In this document: positions 11,079-22,416 of the stretch, one piece after another
Layout: each line of letters opens with the position of its first letter
Position numbering within the stretch: the first letter of the stretch is position 1
NCBI RefSeq assembly: GCF_049243985.1
Contig: NC_135371.1
Coordinates: 3,931,501-3,995,500 of the forward strand
Length of the DNA stretch: 64,000 bases
From: Paroedura picta
Lineage: Eukaryota > Chordata > Lepidosauria > Squamata > Gekkonidae
Reading direction: 5' to 3'
Position numbers and translations under genes: made by a program
Notes under the pieces: generated by a model
Told to the model about the DNA's origin: nothing
Database searches by the model: none
What the model saw: only the letters and a program-made list of their open reading frames with translations

Positions 11079-12339
11079 CTCCTTCCCTTCTCTTGGGCCA
11101 ACTCTGACTGTGAAAAGATGCCTTCAATCACGTGGCTATGAAGAGGGACTTCTCATGGGGGGGGGGCAGACAGACACAGACAGAATTTTACAAAAGGAAA
11201 ATAGAAAAGGAAACTTCACCGAACATCACAAAACCTCATATACTCAGGAGACAACCGCCCAGGTGAATCGAAACAAAAATTACTTCTTGAGCTCATGTTG
11301 CCATATTACAAGGTGAGTTCTTTTGATTGTGCCTCTTTGTTTTTAAAGGAAGGTTTCATATCTCTGTTTGCCTCTTTAAGGCTGTTACAAGCTTAGCTTG
11401 TCATGACACTGGTTCTGTCTGTCCTGGGAGCTAATTCTTAAGGTAAAGTGGAGCCCCAAAAAAGAAAATTGGGAATGAGGCCCCCTTAACCATTCTGCGC
11501 ATCTCTTCCACTGAACGGAAGGATCCGGCAAGAGCTCTGTCCGAGCGCCCAGCGGAGGGAGGGGAAGGGGCAGGCAGGGGCCTCTGTGCAGAAGGAGCCC
11601 CTGAGATCCGGAGAGGGAGGCAGGCAGGCATCTACTGGGGGGTTGCAGAAAATATTCAGCCTCCTTCCTTGGAATCTGGGCTCTGTCTCTTCTCTCCCAG
11701 AAATATTGCTGCAAACTCCCTGATGAGCACTTTCTGGTCGAAGAGGAAGAGTCGGTTCTTACATGCCACTTTTCTCTCTATTGCAGGTAGCTTAATGCAC
11801 ATTTGAATGTTGTTATTGAACTGCCTTCTGTTTGTATAAACCCATTAATACTCAAGGGCCCTGGGAATGCTACTGTTGACTTGTATACACAGTGCCTCTG
11901 GCCTCCCTTCCTCAGGCTGGAATGCAACTACATACCCTTGGGATACGGCCTGGAAAAGGTGAATCTGTGCACAATCCCTCTGTGTGCTGATTCCAGAAAT
12001 ATTGTTCTGGAGTGCCTTTAATGCAGCCCACTGTCTTTTGAGGTACTGGAGGATTTTTAGCCCCAGGTTAATCAGTGCAAGACATTTCTGCGTTTTGGAG
12101 TTCCAAAATATTACGGTGGCGTGCCTTAAATGCACCCCCGCTGCTTTTTGAAATGCTATTATTTGTTCCAGGATGTCCCTGAGACACTCTGGACCTGAAC
12201 GGGCCAATAAAGGGGTGAGAACGCCTCCTTCATTTCTAAAATCTTGTTCTCAAGCCTCCCACCGTTTTTAGCAGTACCCTTCTCGGTTTAATGCCTCTTC
12301 AGCCCGTCCCTGCTCCCTCCCTCCTGAAGAACCCACCCA

Positions 12340-12604
12340 TAAATTCTGCTCTGGATCTGTTCCTGTTGTTCCAGTTTGCACCTATGTTACAATTTAATGT
12401 GCATATCATTTATGTTGTATTCAAATCGTTATGAAAACTCAGTTCTATGTACCCTTTCTATGTGGACGGCCCTGAGCCTCAAGGGAGGGCATAAATATAA
12501 ATATAAATATAAATATAAATATAAATATAAATATAAATATAAATATAAATATAAATATAAATATAAATATAAATATAAATATAAATATAAATATAAATAT
12601 AAAT
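12340..12604 (+). mobile_element. SINE tail expanded into an (ATAAAT)19 microsatellite
   Basis: A degraded SINE 3' region (ggacggccctgagcc, then gggagggc) runs straight into 19 perfect ATAAAT units at 12491-12604. The usual ...GGCGGTATAAAT tail of this SINE probably seeded the array. Translation gives low-complexity KYKYKY or YLYLYL frames that are not genes. Confidence 0.85.
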
Positions 12605-12799
12605 AGACCCTGCCCCACCTTTTCCAACCTGTCTTCCCTCCAAGGGGTTCAGAGGGGGTGGGCTGCTGGTCTTCCCCCCCCCCAGGAATTTTGCTCCCCC
12701 CCCCCAAAAAAAAAGCCTCTTTCCAGAGCGGTACAAAACCGAGGTTGAGCGCCGCCTCTCTCCCAGGATCCAATATCCCCCCCCCCCCGGTCCCCATGG

Positions 12800-13190
12800 C
12801 TTACTTGCAAGTAGACCTGCCCTCGTGTGCGGCTGTGGGGCTTCTTTGTGCTCTGGCGGAAACCAGGAGGCAGCCCCCCTCCCCAATTCGGAAGAGCCTC
12901 CCTTGCAAGATCCCCCCCCCCCCCTTTAGCCCTGGGAGGGTCGGACCCAAATGCAAAAGGCTTCCCTTGAGGCTGCGCCTCAATGGGGCTCCTCGGGAGC
13001 AATTCCTCCCAAGGCCCCGCTGGACCCGCACGGCCAGGGTTAAAGGGAGGAAGCTGCTGGCTAGAGAGGCCCGGGAGGGGGGGGAGAGGAGGGGGCTCCC
13101 TAATTGCCCCAAGAGAGAAAGAGCTTCGCAGTCCTCCTTAGCAGGGGAAAGCTCCGCTCCGGATCCAGGGACCGTTTACTTGCAAGTAAG
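12800..13190. promoter_or_regulatory. Head-to-head bidirectional promoter and first exons of genes A and B
   Basis: CpG-rich island between the divergent genes. It holds two inverted, homologous noncoding first exons. One is on the minus strand, ending at 12805 with donor GTAAG (gene A). The other is on the plus strand, ending at 13185 with donor GTAAG (gene B). Both end in a TTGCA-type string just before the donor, as do the first exons of C (26294) and D (38335). A conserved box, CCTTTTGCATTTGG on the minus strand, lies at about 12947-12960, and CCAGGGTTAAAG at about 13031-13042 on the plus strand. No TATA box is evident. Exact transcription starts cannot be seen. Confidence 0.65.
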
Positions 13191-13469
13191 TCGTAGCGGA
13201 GGCGGAGGCATTAAGAAGTTGCACGTTGGAAGAGCGGAATGCAGCTCCCGGCTTCGGGTTGCAGGCGGATCCGGCCGAAATCCGGCTTTAAACTATCAGT
13301 AGTGCTGCAAAAGAGGGTGGGTGAGCCCCTCCAAAGCAGCTGTTTTCTGCAGGAGCAATTAAGTGCGCCTGCGCTGCCCGGACAGCAACCCTCCCTCCCA
13401 TCGTAGGTTTGTTGTTGTTATTATTATTGTTGTTATTATTATCATCATTGAATTGTTAATGGTTTGAAG

Positions 13470-13582
13470 CAGGGGTAGTCAACCTGTGGTCCTCCAGATG
13501 TCCATGCAGTACAATTGCTGGCAGGGGCTCATGGGAATTGTAGTCCATGGACATCTGGAGAACCACAGGTTGACTACCCCTG
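13470..13582. mobile_element. Palindromic hAT MITE, copy 2
   Basis: Same palindromic family as 1005-1142, here with an aacctgtggtcc variant. It is flanked by exact 8-bp duplications gtttgaag at 13462-13469 and 13583-13590. It lies in the first intron of gene B. Confidence 0.9.
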
Positions 13583-13617
13583 GTTTGAAGTTTATTTTAA
13601 AAAGAAAGGTTTTTTTT

Positions 13618-14162
13618 CTCATAGAATCATAGAATCATAGAGTTGGAAGGGGCCATACAGGCCATCTAGTCCAACCCCCTGCTCAACGCAGGATCAGCCC
13701 TAAGCATCCTAAAGCATGCAAGAAAAGTGTGTATCCAACCTTTGCTTGAAGACTGCCAGTGAGGGGGAGCTCACCACCTCCTTAGGCAGCCTATTCCACT
13801 GCTGAACTACTCTGACTGTGAAAAACTTTTTCCTGATATCTAGCCTATATCGTTGTACTTGAAGTTTAAACCCATTACTGCGTGTCCTCTCCTCTGCAGC
13901 CAGCAGAAACAGCATCCTGCCCTCCTCCAAGTGACAACCTTTCAAATACTTAAAGAGGGCTATCATGTCCCCTCTGAACCCCCTTTTCTCCAGGCTGAAC
14001 ATTCCCAAGTCCCTCAACCTGTCTTCATAGGGCTTGGTCCCTTGGCCCCAGATCATCCTCGTCGCTCTCCTCTGTACCCTTTCAATTTTATCTACGTCCC
14101 TCTTGAAGTGAGGCCTCCAGAACTGCACACTGTACTCCAGGGGTGGTCTGACCAGTGTCGCA
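13618..14162 (-). mobile_element. CR1 LINE 3' end
   Basis: The minus strand encodes an uninterrupted CR1 C-terminal block at 14128-13709, with KIERVQRRATRMIWG, LGMFSLEKRGFRGD and QQWNRLPKEVV. The conserved 3' UTR follows, ending in the atagaatcatagaatcatag microsatellite-like tail. It is 5'-truncated, as is usual for CR1, and its open frame suggests it is fairly young. Confidence 0.95.
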
Positions 14163-14640
14163 GCTGAGGGTTACGCCTGTTGGCAGGGAATCCCGGCTGC
14201 GCAGGGGAAGCCCTGAGGTTGGGGGTCTCTCTCAAGAGACCGGCAGCCTACCCAGCTTGGAGACCAGGGGCCGTAGCCAGGTGGCTGGAGTCACTAATGG
14301 AGCCTGACGCCATCAAGTTGCCTCCCAGGGTATGATACTGTGATGCCCTCCCGACTGGGACCGAGGCGTAAACCCTGAGCATCACAGGTCAAAATAATAC
14401 TTGGCAGCCTTAGGACGGAGGGGGTCAGGCTCCTCTACGACGCATCGGACCAACCCTCCATTGAGGGTTAAAATAAAGGCTGCCGCCACTTCATTGCCAA
14501 ACCCTGAGAGTTGGCTCTTCATTGGGCTAGGCGCCGCCTGCCAATCAACTGATGTTTTCCTTCCCTCTGCTCTTCCCTCCCCCTCTATATTTCATTGTTT
14601 CTCCTCTTTCATCCTGTCATTCTCTCTTTCATTTTTGTGA
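14163..14640. other. Unclassified sequence in the gene B first intron
   Basis: No recognised repeat or exon. A short piece of SINE family 2 in minus orientation follows at about 14645-14770 (the cagctggctgcaggtgg and tcaaaaccaggtt strings). Confidence 0.4.
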
Positions 14641-14865
14641 CGGTTTCCAGGCCCCCACCTGGAAGCTGGCAACCCAGCTGGCTGCAGGTGGAGGAGGAGC
14701 CAGGAATCAAAACCAGGTTTTGAAATTAGAGTCTGCTACTCTTTAACGTCTTCGCCACACTGGAACTCAGCAGGGAGCAGTGGGGAGGACTGAAGAAAGG
14801 AAGGGCACAGTGTAGGTTTATGTGCTAGCCCCCTTTGTGTTCCTGGGTGCTATGGGCTTTATAGA

Positions 14866-15085
14866 ATCACAGAATCCTAGAGTTGGAAGGGGCCATACAG
14901 GCCATCTAGTCCAACCCCCTGCTCAACGCAGGATCAGCCCAAAGCATCCAAGAAAAGTGTGTATCCAACCTTTGCTTGAAGACTTCCAGTGAGGGGGAGC
15001 TCACCACCTCCTTAGGCAGCCTGTTCCACTGCTGAACTACTCTGACTGTGATTTCCCCCCCCCCCCCGATATCTAGCCTAACATT
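14866..15085 (-). mobile_element. CR1 LINE 3' fragment
   Basis: Matches the 3' UTR part of the CR1 at 13618-14162 (ggaaggggccatacaggcc and the following block). It ends where a C-rich run replaces the coding part. Confidence 0.9.
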
Positions 15086-15298
15086 GCCTCTAGTAGTGGC
15101 AGAATGATATTAAACTTCTGTTCTGATCCACCAGAGCAATTCTTGCATGTCTCCAGAACAAATGAAAGTTTGTGATGTTCAGTGGTTTATCTCCATTCTT
15201 TGTCATTTTCCTTCTGACATGTTCCTGTTTGTCTCTCTCTGTCCCTCCAGGAAGGAGCCTCTCCTCATAGCCACAATCAGAGAGAGAAGGGAAAAGAG

Positions 15299-18200
15299 AT
15301 GGAAGAAGGGGACCCAGGAAGATCTGGGATTGGCCAGACAGCAAGCAAAGGGCCCCATCCCATCCAAGCAGGGAGTGGAGTTGAATTCTGGGGAAGAGCT
15401 GCACCAAAGATCCTACATCTGGTCACCGTGAGCTCAGAGGAATATCGCAGACGCTTCCGGCACTTCCGCTACCAGGAGGCCGAGGGGCCCCGAGAGGTTT
15501 GCAGCCGGCTCCACGGACTCTGCAACCGCTGGCTGGAGCCAGAGAGGCACACCAAGCAGCAGATCCTGGACCGGGTGATCCTGGAGCAGTTCCTGGCCCT
15601 CCTGCCCCAGGAGATGCAGGGCTGGGTGAGAGGATGCGGGCCGGAGAGCAGCTCCCAGGCGGTGGCCCTGGCCGAAGGCTTCCTCTTGTGTCAGGAGGAG
15701 GAGAAGAGGCAGGCGGAACAGGTGAGGGGGTTTCCTCCAGAAATGTCCAATACAAGCAACAGTGTGTGGCCAGATATAGATTTTCCCTGAGAGACATCTG
15801 TCCAAATGGGAGATTTAACAGCCTGCTTAAGCACCCTTCTTCTTTATTTTCTCTCTAGATAACTTACCAGTCAGTACTGACGATGCACTTGCCTTTCCCT
15901 TCGCTTCTTCCCTGAATTTCTTCATCCCAATTTATTGTCAGGGGCTTACATACCGCAAGGGAGAAGGGGGTATATACATTAAATTAATAATCATAATAAT
16001 TTTCATTCTACATGGATTATACACCCTTCATCACTCAGTTTTTTTTCCCTTCGCTGTATGTCAGGTTCATTTAAAGTCCAATTTTGCTGATTTTCCCCCT
16101 TCCCTTCACCTTGGAATGCAAGGAGAAATGTTGTGTCCCACAAGGAGCAGGCCTCTCTCCTATCCTATTAAACATCTTTATGGGCCCGCAAAGAATGGGC
16201 GGTATAGAAATCCAAATAAATAAATAAATACATTTCCCTGCTCGCCTTGCACACCCTTTCCCCGGCCCTTGGAGTCTAAACACAAAAACTCTTTTTACAA
16301 ATGGCTGCAACTCTGTGCCACTTCCAGAAACGGAAAATAATCTTTCAAGTCTCGGCATTGCTGGAAAGCCAGGTTTCTCTCTTCTTTTTTGGCAGGAGCT
16401 TTTATCCTTTTGCAGCCAGTTTAAAGGGGCAATGCCAGATAGCCAAGACGGAGTGAAGGGGGAGGGAGAGATCCTGCAGCAGCTGGCAATAAATGGGGAG
16501 CAAAACAAAAAATCCCGGATTCCAAACAGGAAAAAAATGGGCAGGCTGCAGTCACATGATCCGAATGAAAGCTATACCACCTTCTGTTTAGTTATAATCT
16601 GAAGTAATCTGTGCATGCATACAGGGCCCGATGGAAGAGTACAGATGCTGGGAGCAGGGCAAGATCTTTTTTCCATGCCAACTCTTACCCCTCTCCATCG
16701 CTACTGAGAACCAGCTTGGTGTAGTGGTTAGGAGCACAGACTTCTAATTGGCGAGCCGGGTTTGATCGACACTCCTCCTCCACAAGCACCCTACTGGGTG
16801 ACCTTTGGCTCCCCACAGCACTGATCAAGCTGTTCTGACCAAGCAGGAATATCAGGGCTCTCTCAGCCTCACCCACCTCACAGGGTGTCTGTTGTGGGGA
16901 GAGGAAAGGGAAGGCGACTGTAAGCCGCTTTGAGAGAGACTCCTTCAGGTAGAGAAAAGCGGCATATAAGAACCAACTCTTCTTCTTCTGTTTCAGATGT
17001 TGGAACCACCAGTGAAGAGAAAATCTATGTTCCCTGAGGCAGAAGAAGCAGCCTTGGAGCGACGGCCAAGAGCCCAAGATGCCCTTTCCTGTGGTACGGA
17101 CTCATGGTGCCCGGCTGCCATTGGGGCATACCGTGAATTTGATGGGTACAGAGTTCAGGTCAGGGAAAAAGACATTCTACACCCAGTGCAGAGTGAATGT
17201 GCTGCCATGCTGAGCTGCACACTGGTTAGCTGAGACCAAATGGGGAGGCAAGCTCTGAGTCCAGAATTGAGTTCAAGGGGTTTACAGCCAAGGGAGTCAG
17301 CTCACCAAGGAGGGAAGGGCAGGGAGTGGAGTCAAAGCCGGGCCGGAGTCAGTTGCCAAAGAGAGGACCAAAGCCGTATGGTGGCCAAGTAGCTGGAGAA
17401 CAGGGTCAAGAGCCAAGATCCAGGAACAAGCCTAAGTCAGGAACCAGGAATCAGCCAAGCAGAGCTTTGCCGTAGTGAACCAGAACACCGATCGTGTTCC
17501 GCTCGGTAGACAGGCAAGGAACGCTTCCGTTGCCCCTGCGGAGAGGCTTGCCCCAAACCTCTCCTCAAGTACAGCTTGGCTGGGTGGGGAAGCTGGTCAC
17601 CAAAGGTCTTGCAGCTGGGCCTAGTCCTCCTCTGAGGAAGTGACAGTGAGCTTGCGTTACTCAGTGTCAACTGTGATGCCTTTAATAAGAGATTAGTCCA
17701 GCCTTCGTCAACTTTTATTCTATTGAGAAACCCCTGAAACATTCTCCAGGCTTTGAGGAAACCCAGAAGTGGTACTATCCATGCAGAAGATGGTTGGGAA
17801 GAACACGTCCCCCCGGGGCCCCTCACCTTCCCACCCCTCCAGGTCTGTCATTGGCTGTGGGGGGGGGGGGTGAACGACCATATATGGTGGACGACTGTAT
17901 ATGATCATATCACCCGATAATTACGACCCATTCTGAACACTCTTCCAGGACCGTCATAATCCTGGATTAGACAAATTTACGGAGCACAGTTTGTCCCATA
18001 AATATGAATATCTCACCTTCCTTCCATGAGAGCAACTCAAGTTGGCTCAAAAGATGGACAAACAATAGCAGATTCATTCGCCCTGATGAATAACGGGAGC
18101 TTCTACCTTCTGGGGCAGCTGGAAGCCAGTTTCTAGGGCCCCATGATAATGGGAAACTTTGGACTTCTCTGCCTGTAGTTATAGGAACTTATAGCCAGCT

Positions 18201-21200
18201 TCTCTGCGAAATAGGATGGTGAAATAGGGGTGGCAGGTTATGGCCTGGCACCCTCAGGAGCTTTGGGGAGGGGCTTTGGGAGGGGCTAGGGACAGATGTG
18301 ATGTCATGGTGATGTCATGTCTGGCTGGGAGCTAGCCTGCTCAGAGACACACTGAAAACTCCTGCATGTAACACTTCAGTCTCTAGATCAGGGTTAGTCA
18401 AACTGCGGCCCTCCAGATGTCCATGGACTACAATTCCCAGAAGCCCCTGCCAGCATTTGCTGGCAGGGGCTCCTGGGAATTGTAGTCCATGGACATCTGG
18501 AGGGCCGCAGTTTGACTACCCCTGCTCTAGATGCTCTCAAGTCACGTCTGGGCCAAATGTGACGGTGATGCATCATCTGAGGTCATTTCTACACTTCTCC
18601 TTCTGTCCCCTCGGGCCAGTAAAAGGTCTCACAGAAGTCTGAAATGTCTTGGTAGCACTTATAACCCCCGAGGCTTCTAGGTACCTGGTATGTCTTTTCT
18701 GCCTCTCCCAGAATTTATTAAAGATGGTTAAAATTGTTGGCTGTCCACAGGGCAAGGTTTTACAAATCTGGGGAGGGTGTGTGTGAAGCGGGGAACAAAT
18801 AAGCAGACGCCCTTCCTTCCTCTTTTGTCTCGCTCGCAGGACGTGGAGAGATGCGGCTGAGCCGTGTTGAAAGGGCTGCTGCATCTTCAGTCCAGGTAGG
18901 GGAGGTGAGCAGGGGGCAGCCTGGGTTCCTCCTCCTGCCTCAGGGCAGCCTGTGCTCCTGCAGCATCCTTGTGAGTTCAGAGGATCTCTGTTCAGAGTTC
19001 CCTTTGCCCATGTCAAGCCATACAGACTACTCCCTTCCATTGTGCCATCTCTTCCCGGTGTGATCTCTGAGGAGTCCATCTACTTTTTCTTTCAGGGTCC
19101 CTTCTCCTTTGAGGAGGTGTCCGTCTGTTTCACCGAGGCAGAATGGGCCCTGCTGGATGCAGGACAAAGAGCTCTGCACAAAGAAGTCATGCAGGAGAAC
19201 TTTGAGAATGTGGCCTTTCTGGGTAAGGATCTTTCTTAGGCGCCAGAGGTGTGAAGTGCTACCACTGGGATAGGTGGGAAATAAATTTCTAATAATAATA
19301 ATAAAAATAATAGCAATCCATGGGCTTTATTCTGTTTGGGGTTGTGGGCTTTGATCTTTACCATCATTCCATCCTTGAAGAACAATTTCTTCTTTCTTTC
19401 CTTCCCCACGGCAGAACGATAATTTTCTCTGTATTTCTCTCTGCGAAAGAAGGTAGAAGAGAGACCATAGTGGAGACAGAAAACAGCACTGCATCCAAAG
19501 AAAAACTGGAGAGTTCATCAAGAGGATCCCAAGAGCATATTTCCTTTCCAAGTAAGCTGGCTGCAAGTGAGTATTGTTCTTGGGTTTGTCAAGGGAACAG
19601 ACAAGAAATGGCCATGGGGGTATTCTGACTCACCTCCGAGCAACATCTCATTTGGAACAATCATATAGCTTGCTTGATAAAGAGGGAGAGAGGCCAGCCT
19701 TCAGGAGGCTCTGAAACTCCTGGGAAAAGAGCTCAGCTGTGGCTGTTTAGGGGGTGTTTAAATATTCAGTATTCTGGGAATCGGTGGAGGGGTGGTTAAG
19801 ATAGCCAAGCTGGACAAGGTCAAAGGATTGTCACTCCTTTGCTACTGCAGACATAGATGTTTTTGAACGTTCCAGCCCCCTAGGGTGCTAACAGAAGCCC
19901 TCTTATTTATTCCAGCAGTGGATGATGTGAACAATGAGAAGGGTGAGGAACTTAATCTGGAAATGCCAGCTAGAGTTAAAAAGGAAGACATGAAAGAAAA
20001 CCTCAGGAATCGAGGCAGACCCAAGAGAAAGAAAGGCAGCCATATAGTTGAGAAAAGGGATGGAAGAAAGCATAACATACGTTTTCCAAAGAACAGGATA
20101 ATGACGGCAAGTAAATCCATTCCGCTCCTTGTGCACCGAAGAATACACAGAGGTGAGAAAAAATTTGAATGCTCAGAATGTGGAAAGAGATTCATTCAGA
20201 ATGGCACTCTTCAACTACACCAAAGAACCCACACAGGGGAGAAACCTTTCAAATGCTTAGTGTGTGGAAAGAGATTTACGTTGAATGGCAGTTTTCAACA
20301 GCATCTGACAACCCACACAGGGGACAAACATTTTAAATGTTCTGAGTGTGGAAAAAGATTTGGTCAAAGTGGTCATCTTCAGCGGCACCAAAGAATCCAC
20401 ACAGGGGAGAAACCTTTTGCATGTTCAGAGTGTGGAAAGAGATTCAGTCAGAGTGGCTATCTTCAGCGGCATCACAGAATTCACACAGGAGAGAAACCTT
20501 TTGAATGCTCAGAGTGTGGAAAGAGATTTAGTCAGAATGGAACTCTTCAACTGCACCAAAGAACCCACACAGGGGAGAAACCTTTTGAATGCTCAGAATG
20601 TGGGAAGAGATTCAGTCGGAGTGGCAGTCTTCAACTGCACCAGAGAACCCACACAGGGGAGAAACCATTTGAATGCTTAGAGTGTGGGCAGAAATTCATT
20701 ACTAGTGGTCATCTTCAACGGCATCAGAGAACACACACAGCAGAGAAACCCTTTAAATGCTCAGTGTGTGAAAAGAGATTCACTCGGAGTGGAACTCTTC
20801 AGTTGCATCAAAGAACTCATACAGGGGAGAAACCCTTTGAATGCTTAGAGTGTGGAAAGAGATTCCGGTTGAGTGGACATCTTCACCTACACCTGTCTAC
20901 CCACACAGTGGAGAAGCCCTTTGAATGCTCGGTGTGTGGAAAGAAATTCAGTCAGAGTAGCCATCTTCTACGGCATCAGAGAACACACACAGCAGAGAAA
21001 CCTTTTGAATGCTCTGTGTGTGGAAAGAAATTCAGTCAGAGTGGCCATCTTCAACAGCATCAGAGAACACACACAGGAGAGAAGCCCTTTGAATGCTCAG
21101 TGTGTGGAATGAGATTCAATCAGAGTGGCCATCTTCAGTTACATCAAAGAACCCATACAGAGGAGAAACCTTTTGAATGCTCAGAGTGTGGAAAGAGATT

Positions 21201-21855
21201 CAGGGATAAAGGTAATTTTCAACAGCATCAAAGAACCCATACAGGGGAGAAGCCCTTTGAATGCTCAGTGTGTGGAAAGAGATTCATTCAAAGTGGTCAT
21301 CTTCAACGGCATCAGAGTACGCACACCGGGGAGAAGCCCTTTGAATGCTCAGATTGTGGAAAGAGGTTCAGGTTGACCAGCAGTCTTCAGCGGCATCTGA
21401 CATCCCACACAGGGGAGAAACCTTTTGGATGCTCAGAATGTGAAAAGAGATTCAAGTTGAGTGATGATCTTCAACGGCATCAAAGAACACACACAGCAGA
21501 GAAACCGTTTGAATGCTCGGAATGTGGAAAGAGATTCAGAGAGAAGGGGAATCTTCAACAGCATAAAAGAACGCACACAGGGGAAAAACCTTTTGAATGC
21601 TCAGTGTGTGGAAAGAAATTCAGTGGAAGAAACAATCTTCAGGTACATCAAAGAACCCACACAGGGGAGAAACCTTTTGAATGCTCAGAGTGTGGAAAGA
21701 GATTCAAGGAGAGAAGAAGTCTTCAGCTGCATCTGAGAACCCACACAGGGGAGAAACCCTTTGAATGCTCAGAGTGTGGAAAGAGATTCAGTCAGAGTGG
21801 CAATCTTCAACAACATCTAAGAACTCACAGAACAAGAACTCATGTAACTTCTTAG
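15299..21855 (+). CDS. Gene B: SCAN-KRAB C2H2 zinc-finger protein, 20 fingers
   Basis: Predicted 914-residue nuclear DNA-binding protein. Exons: 15299-15721, 16997-17093, 18840-18895, 19096-19222, optional 19450-19551, 19916-21855. Phases are 0, 1, 0, 1, 1, so skipping the optional exon (880 residues) also keeps frame. SCAN (about 50-135) has [19 protein letters not shown] (about 193-235) keeps FSFEEVSV and EAEWALLD but reads MQE instead of MLE, a position critical for TRIM28 binding in known KRAB domains. The finger exon has a basic region, a decayed first finger and 20 intact fingers, mostly SGHLQR/SGTLQL helices. The donor of the second exon is GTACGG, weaker than its paralogues' GTAAGG. 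A SINE sits 6 bp upstream of that exon. It ends naturally after [13 protein letters not shown], comparable to gene C's end. Confidence 0.92.
16707..16990 (+). mobile_element. SINE (family 2) abutting a splice acceptor of gene B
   Basis: A full tRNA-derived SINE like that at 9559-9841. Comparison with gene C shows it entered the ctactg/tttcag junction just upstream of the second coding exon. Its TTC-rich tail is now the polypyrimidine tract, followed by TTTCAG and the exon at 16997. The ancestral cttacccctctcc tract has been pushed about 290 bp upstream. Confidence 0.9.
17240..18380. other. Gene B intron with a decayed hAT-like repeat
   Basis: 17240-17690 is not recognised. About 17690-17945 carries the gagaaacccctgaaac and ttctccaggctttgag signature of a repeat also seen at 41620-41740, 52450-52580, 53935-54290 and 57450-57955. 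The remainder, to the MITE at 18389, shows nothing I can name. Confidence 0.5.
18389..18524. mobile_element. Palindromic hAT MITE, copy 3
   Basis: Near-perfect palindrome with exact 8-bp target duplications ctctagat (18381-18388 and 18525-18532). It lies in the gene B intron. Confidence 0.92.
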
Positions 21856-22314
21856 CCCATGAAAAGAGCTTTTCTCTCACTTCACATCTCAAAGACAACC
21901 AGAGCATATAAAGTACTGACAGTATGTAAACTTTTGTAGGAAGCTTGAATGTACACAGAAATCTCACCCTAACCTAAAAGAAATTTTTGGAATGTCAAAG
22001 AATCTTTATCCATGTTTGAAGGCCTCAAATAGATGTCCCAGGAAAGAAAGCAAGAATGAGCTCTGCCAGTTGAAGGGGATTCAAGATCCCCTCATATCTC
22101 CTTTAGCCTGGAGGACTCCATGCAAGGGAGCAAACCGCATGAATTCTCAGTAAGGGACAGGAGCTAGTAGCGATCCAATGTTCATGTTCTCCAGGGAATC
22201 CATAACAGCATGAAACATTTCCCTAGCTGGATTCTGATTAGTTTCTTCTTTGGACTCCCAGGTCTTGTGGAAGTCAGAAAGGCTCAGAAAGTAGGAAGCC
22301 TTTACACTCTAGGC

Positions 22315-22416
22315 CAGGGGTAGTCACACTGCGGCCCTCCAGATGCATTTGCTGGCAGGGGCTCCTGGGAATTGTAGTCCATGGACATCTGGAGGGCCGC
22401 AGTTTGACTACCCCTG
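22315..22416. mobile_element. Palindromic hAT MITE, copy 4 (arm deletion)
   Basis: Exact 8-bp duplications ctctaggc at 22307-22314 and 22417-22424. Part of the left arm is missing, so the palindrome is asymmetric. It lies 460 bp past the stop of gene B. Confidence 0.92.

Noticed and set aside
12429-12886. Long overlapping open frames rich in YLYLYL, IYIYIY and KYKYKY
   Set aside because: They are translations of the (ATAAAT)19 microsatellite and its GC-rich flank, with no domain or splice context.
19885-21736. Additional plus-strand frames such as those with NAQSVERDS repeats, and similar ones at 32007-33425, 45776-46939, 56181-56918 and 62999-63595
   Set aside because: These are out-of-frame shadows of C2H2 finger arrays, whose 84-bp periodicity keeps other frames open.
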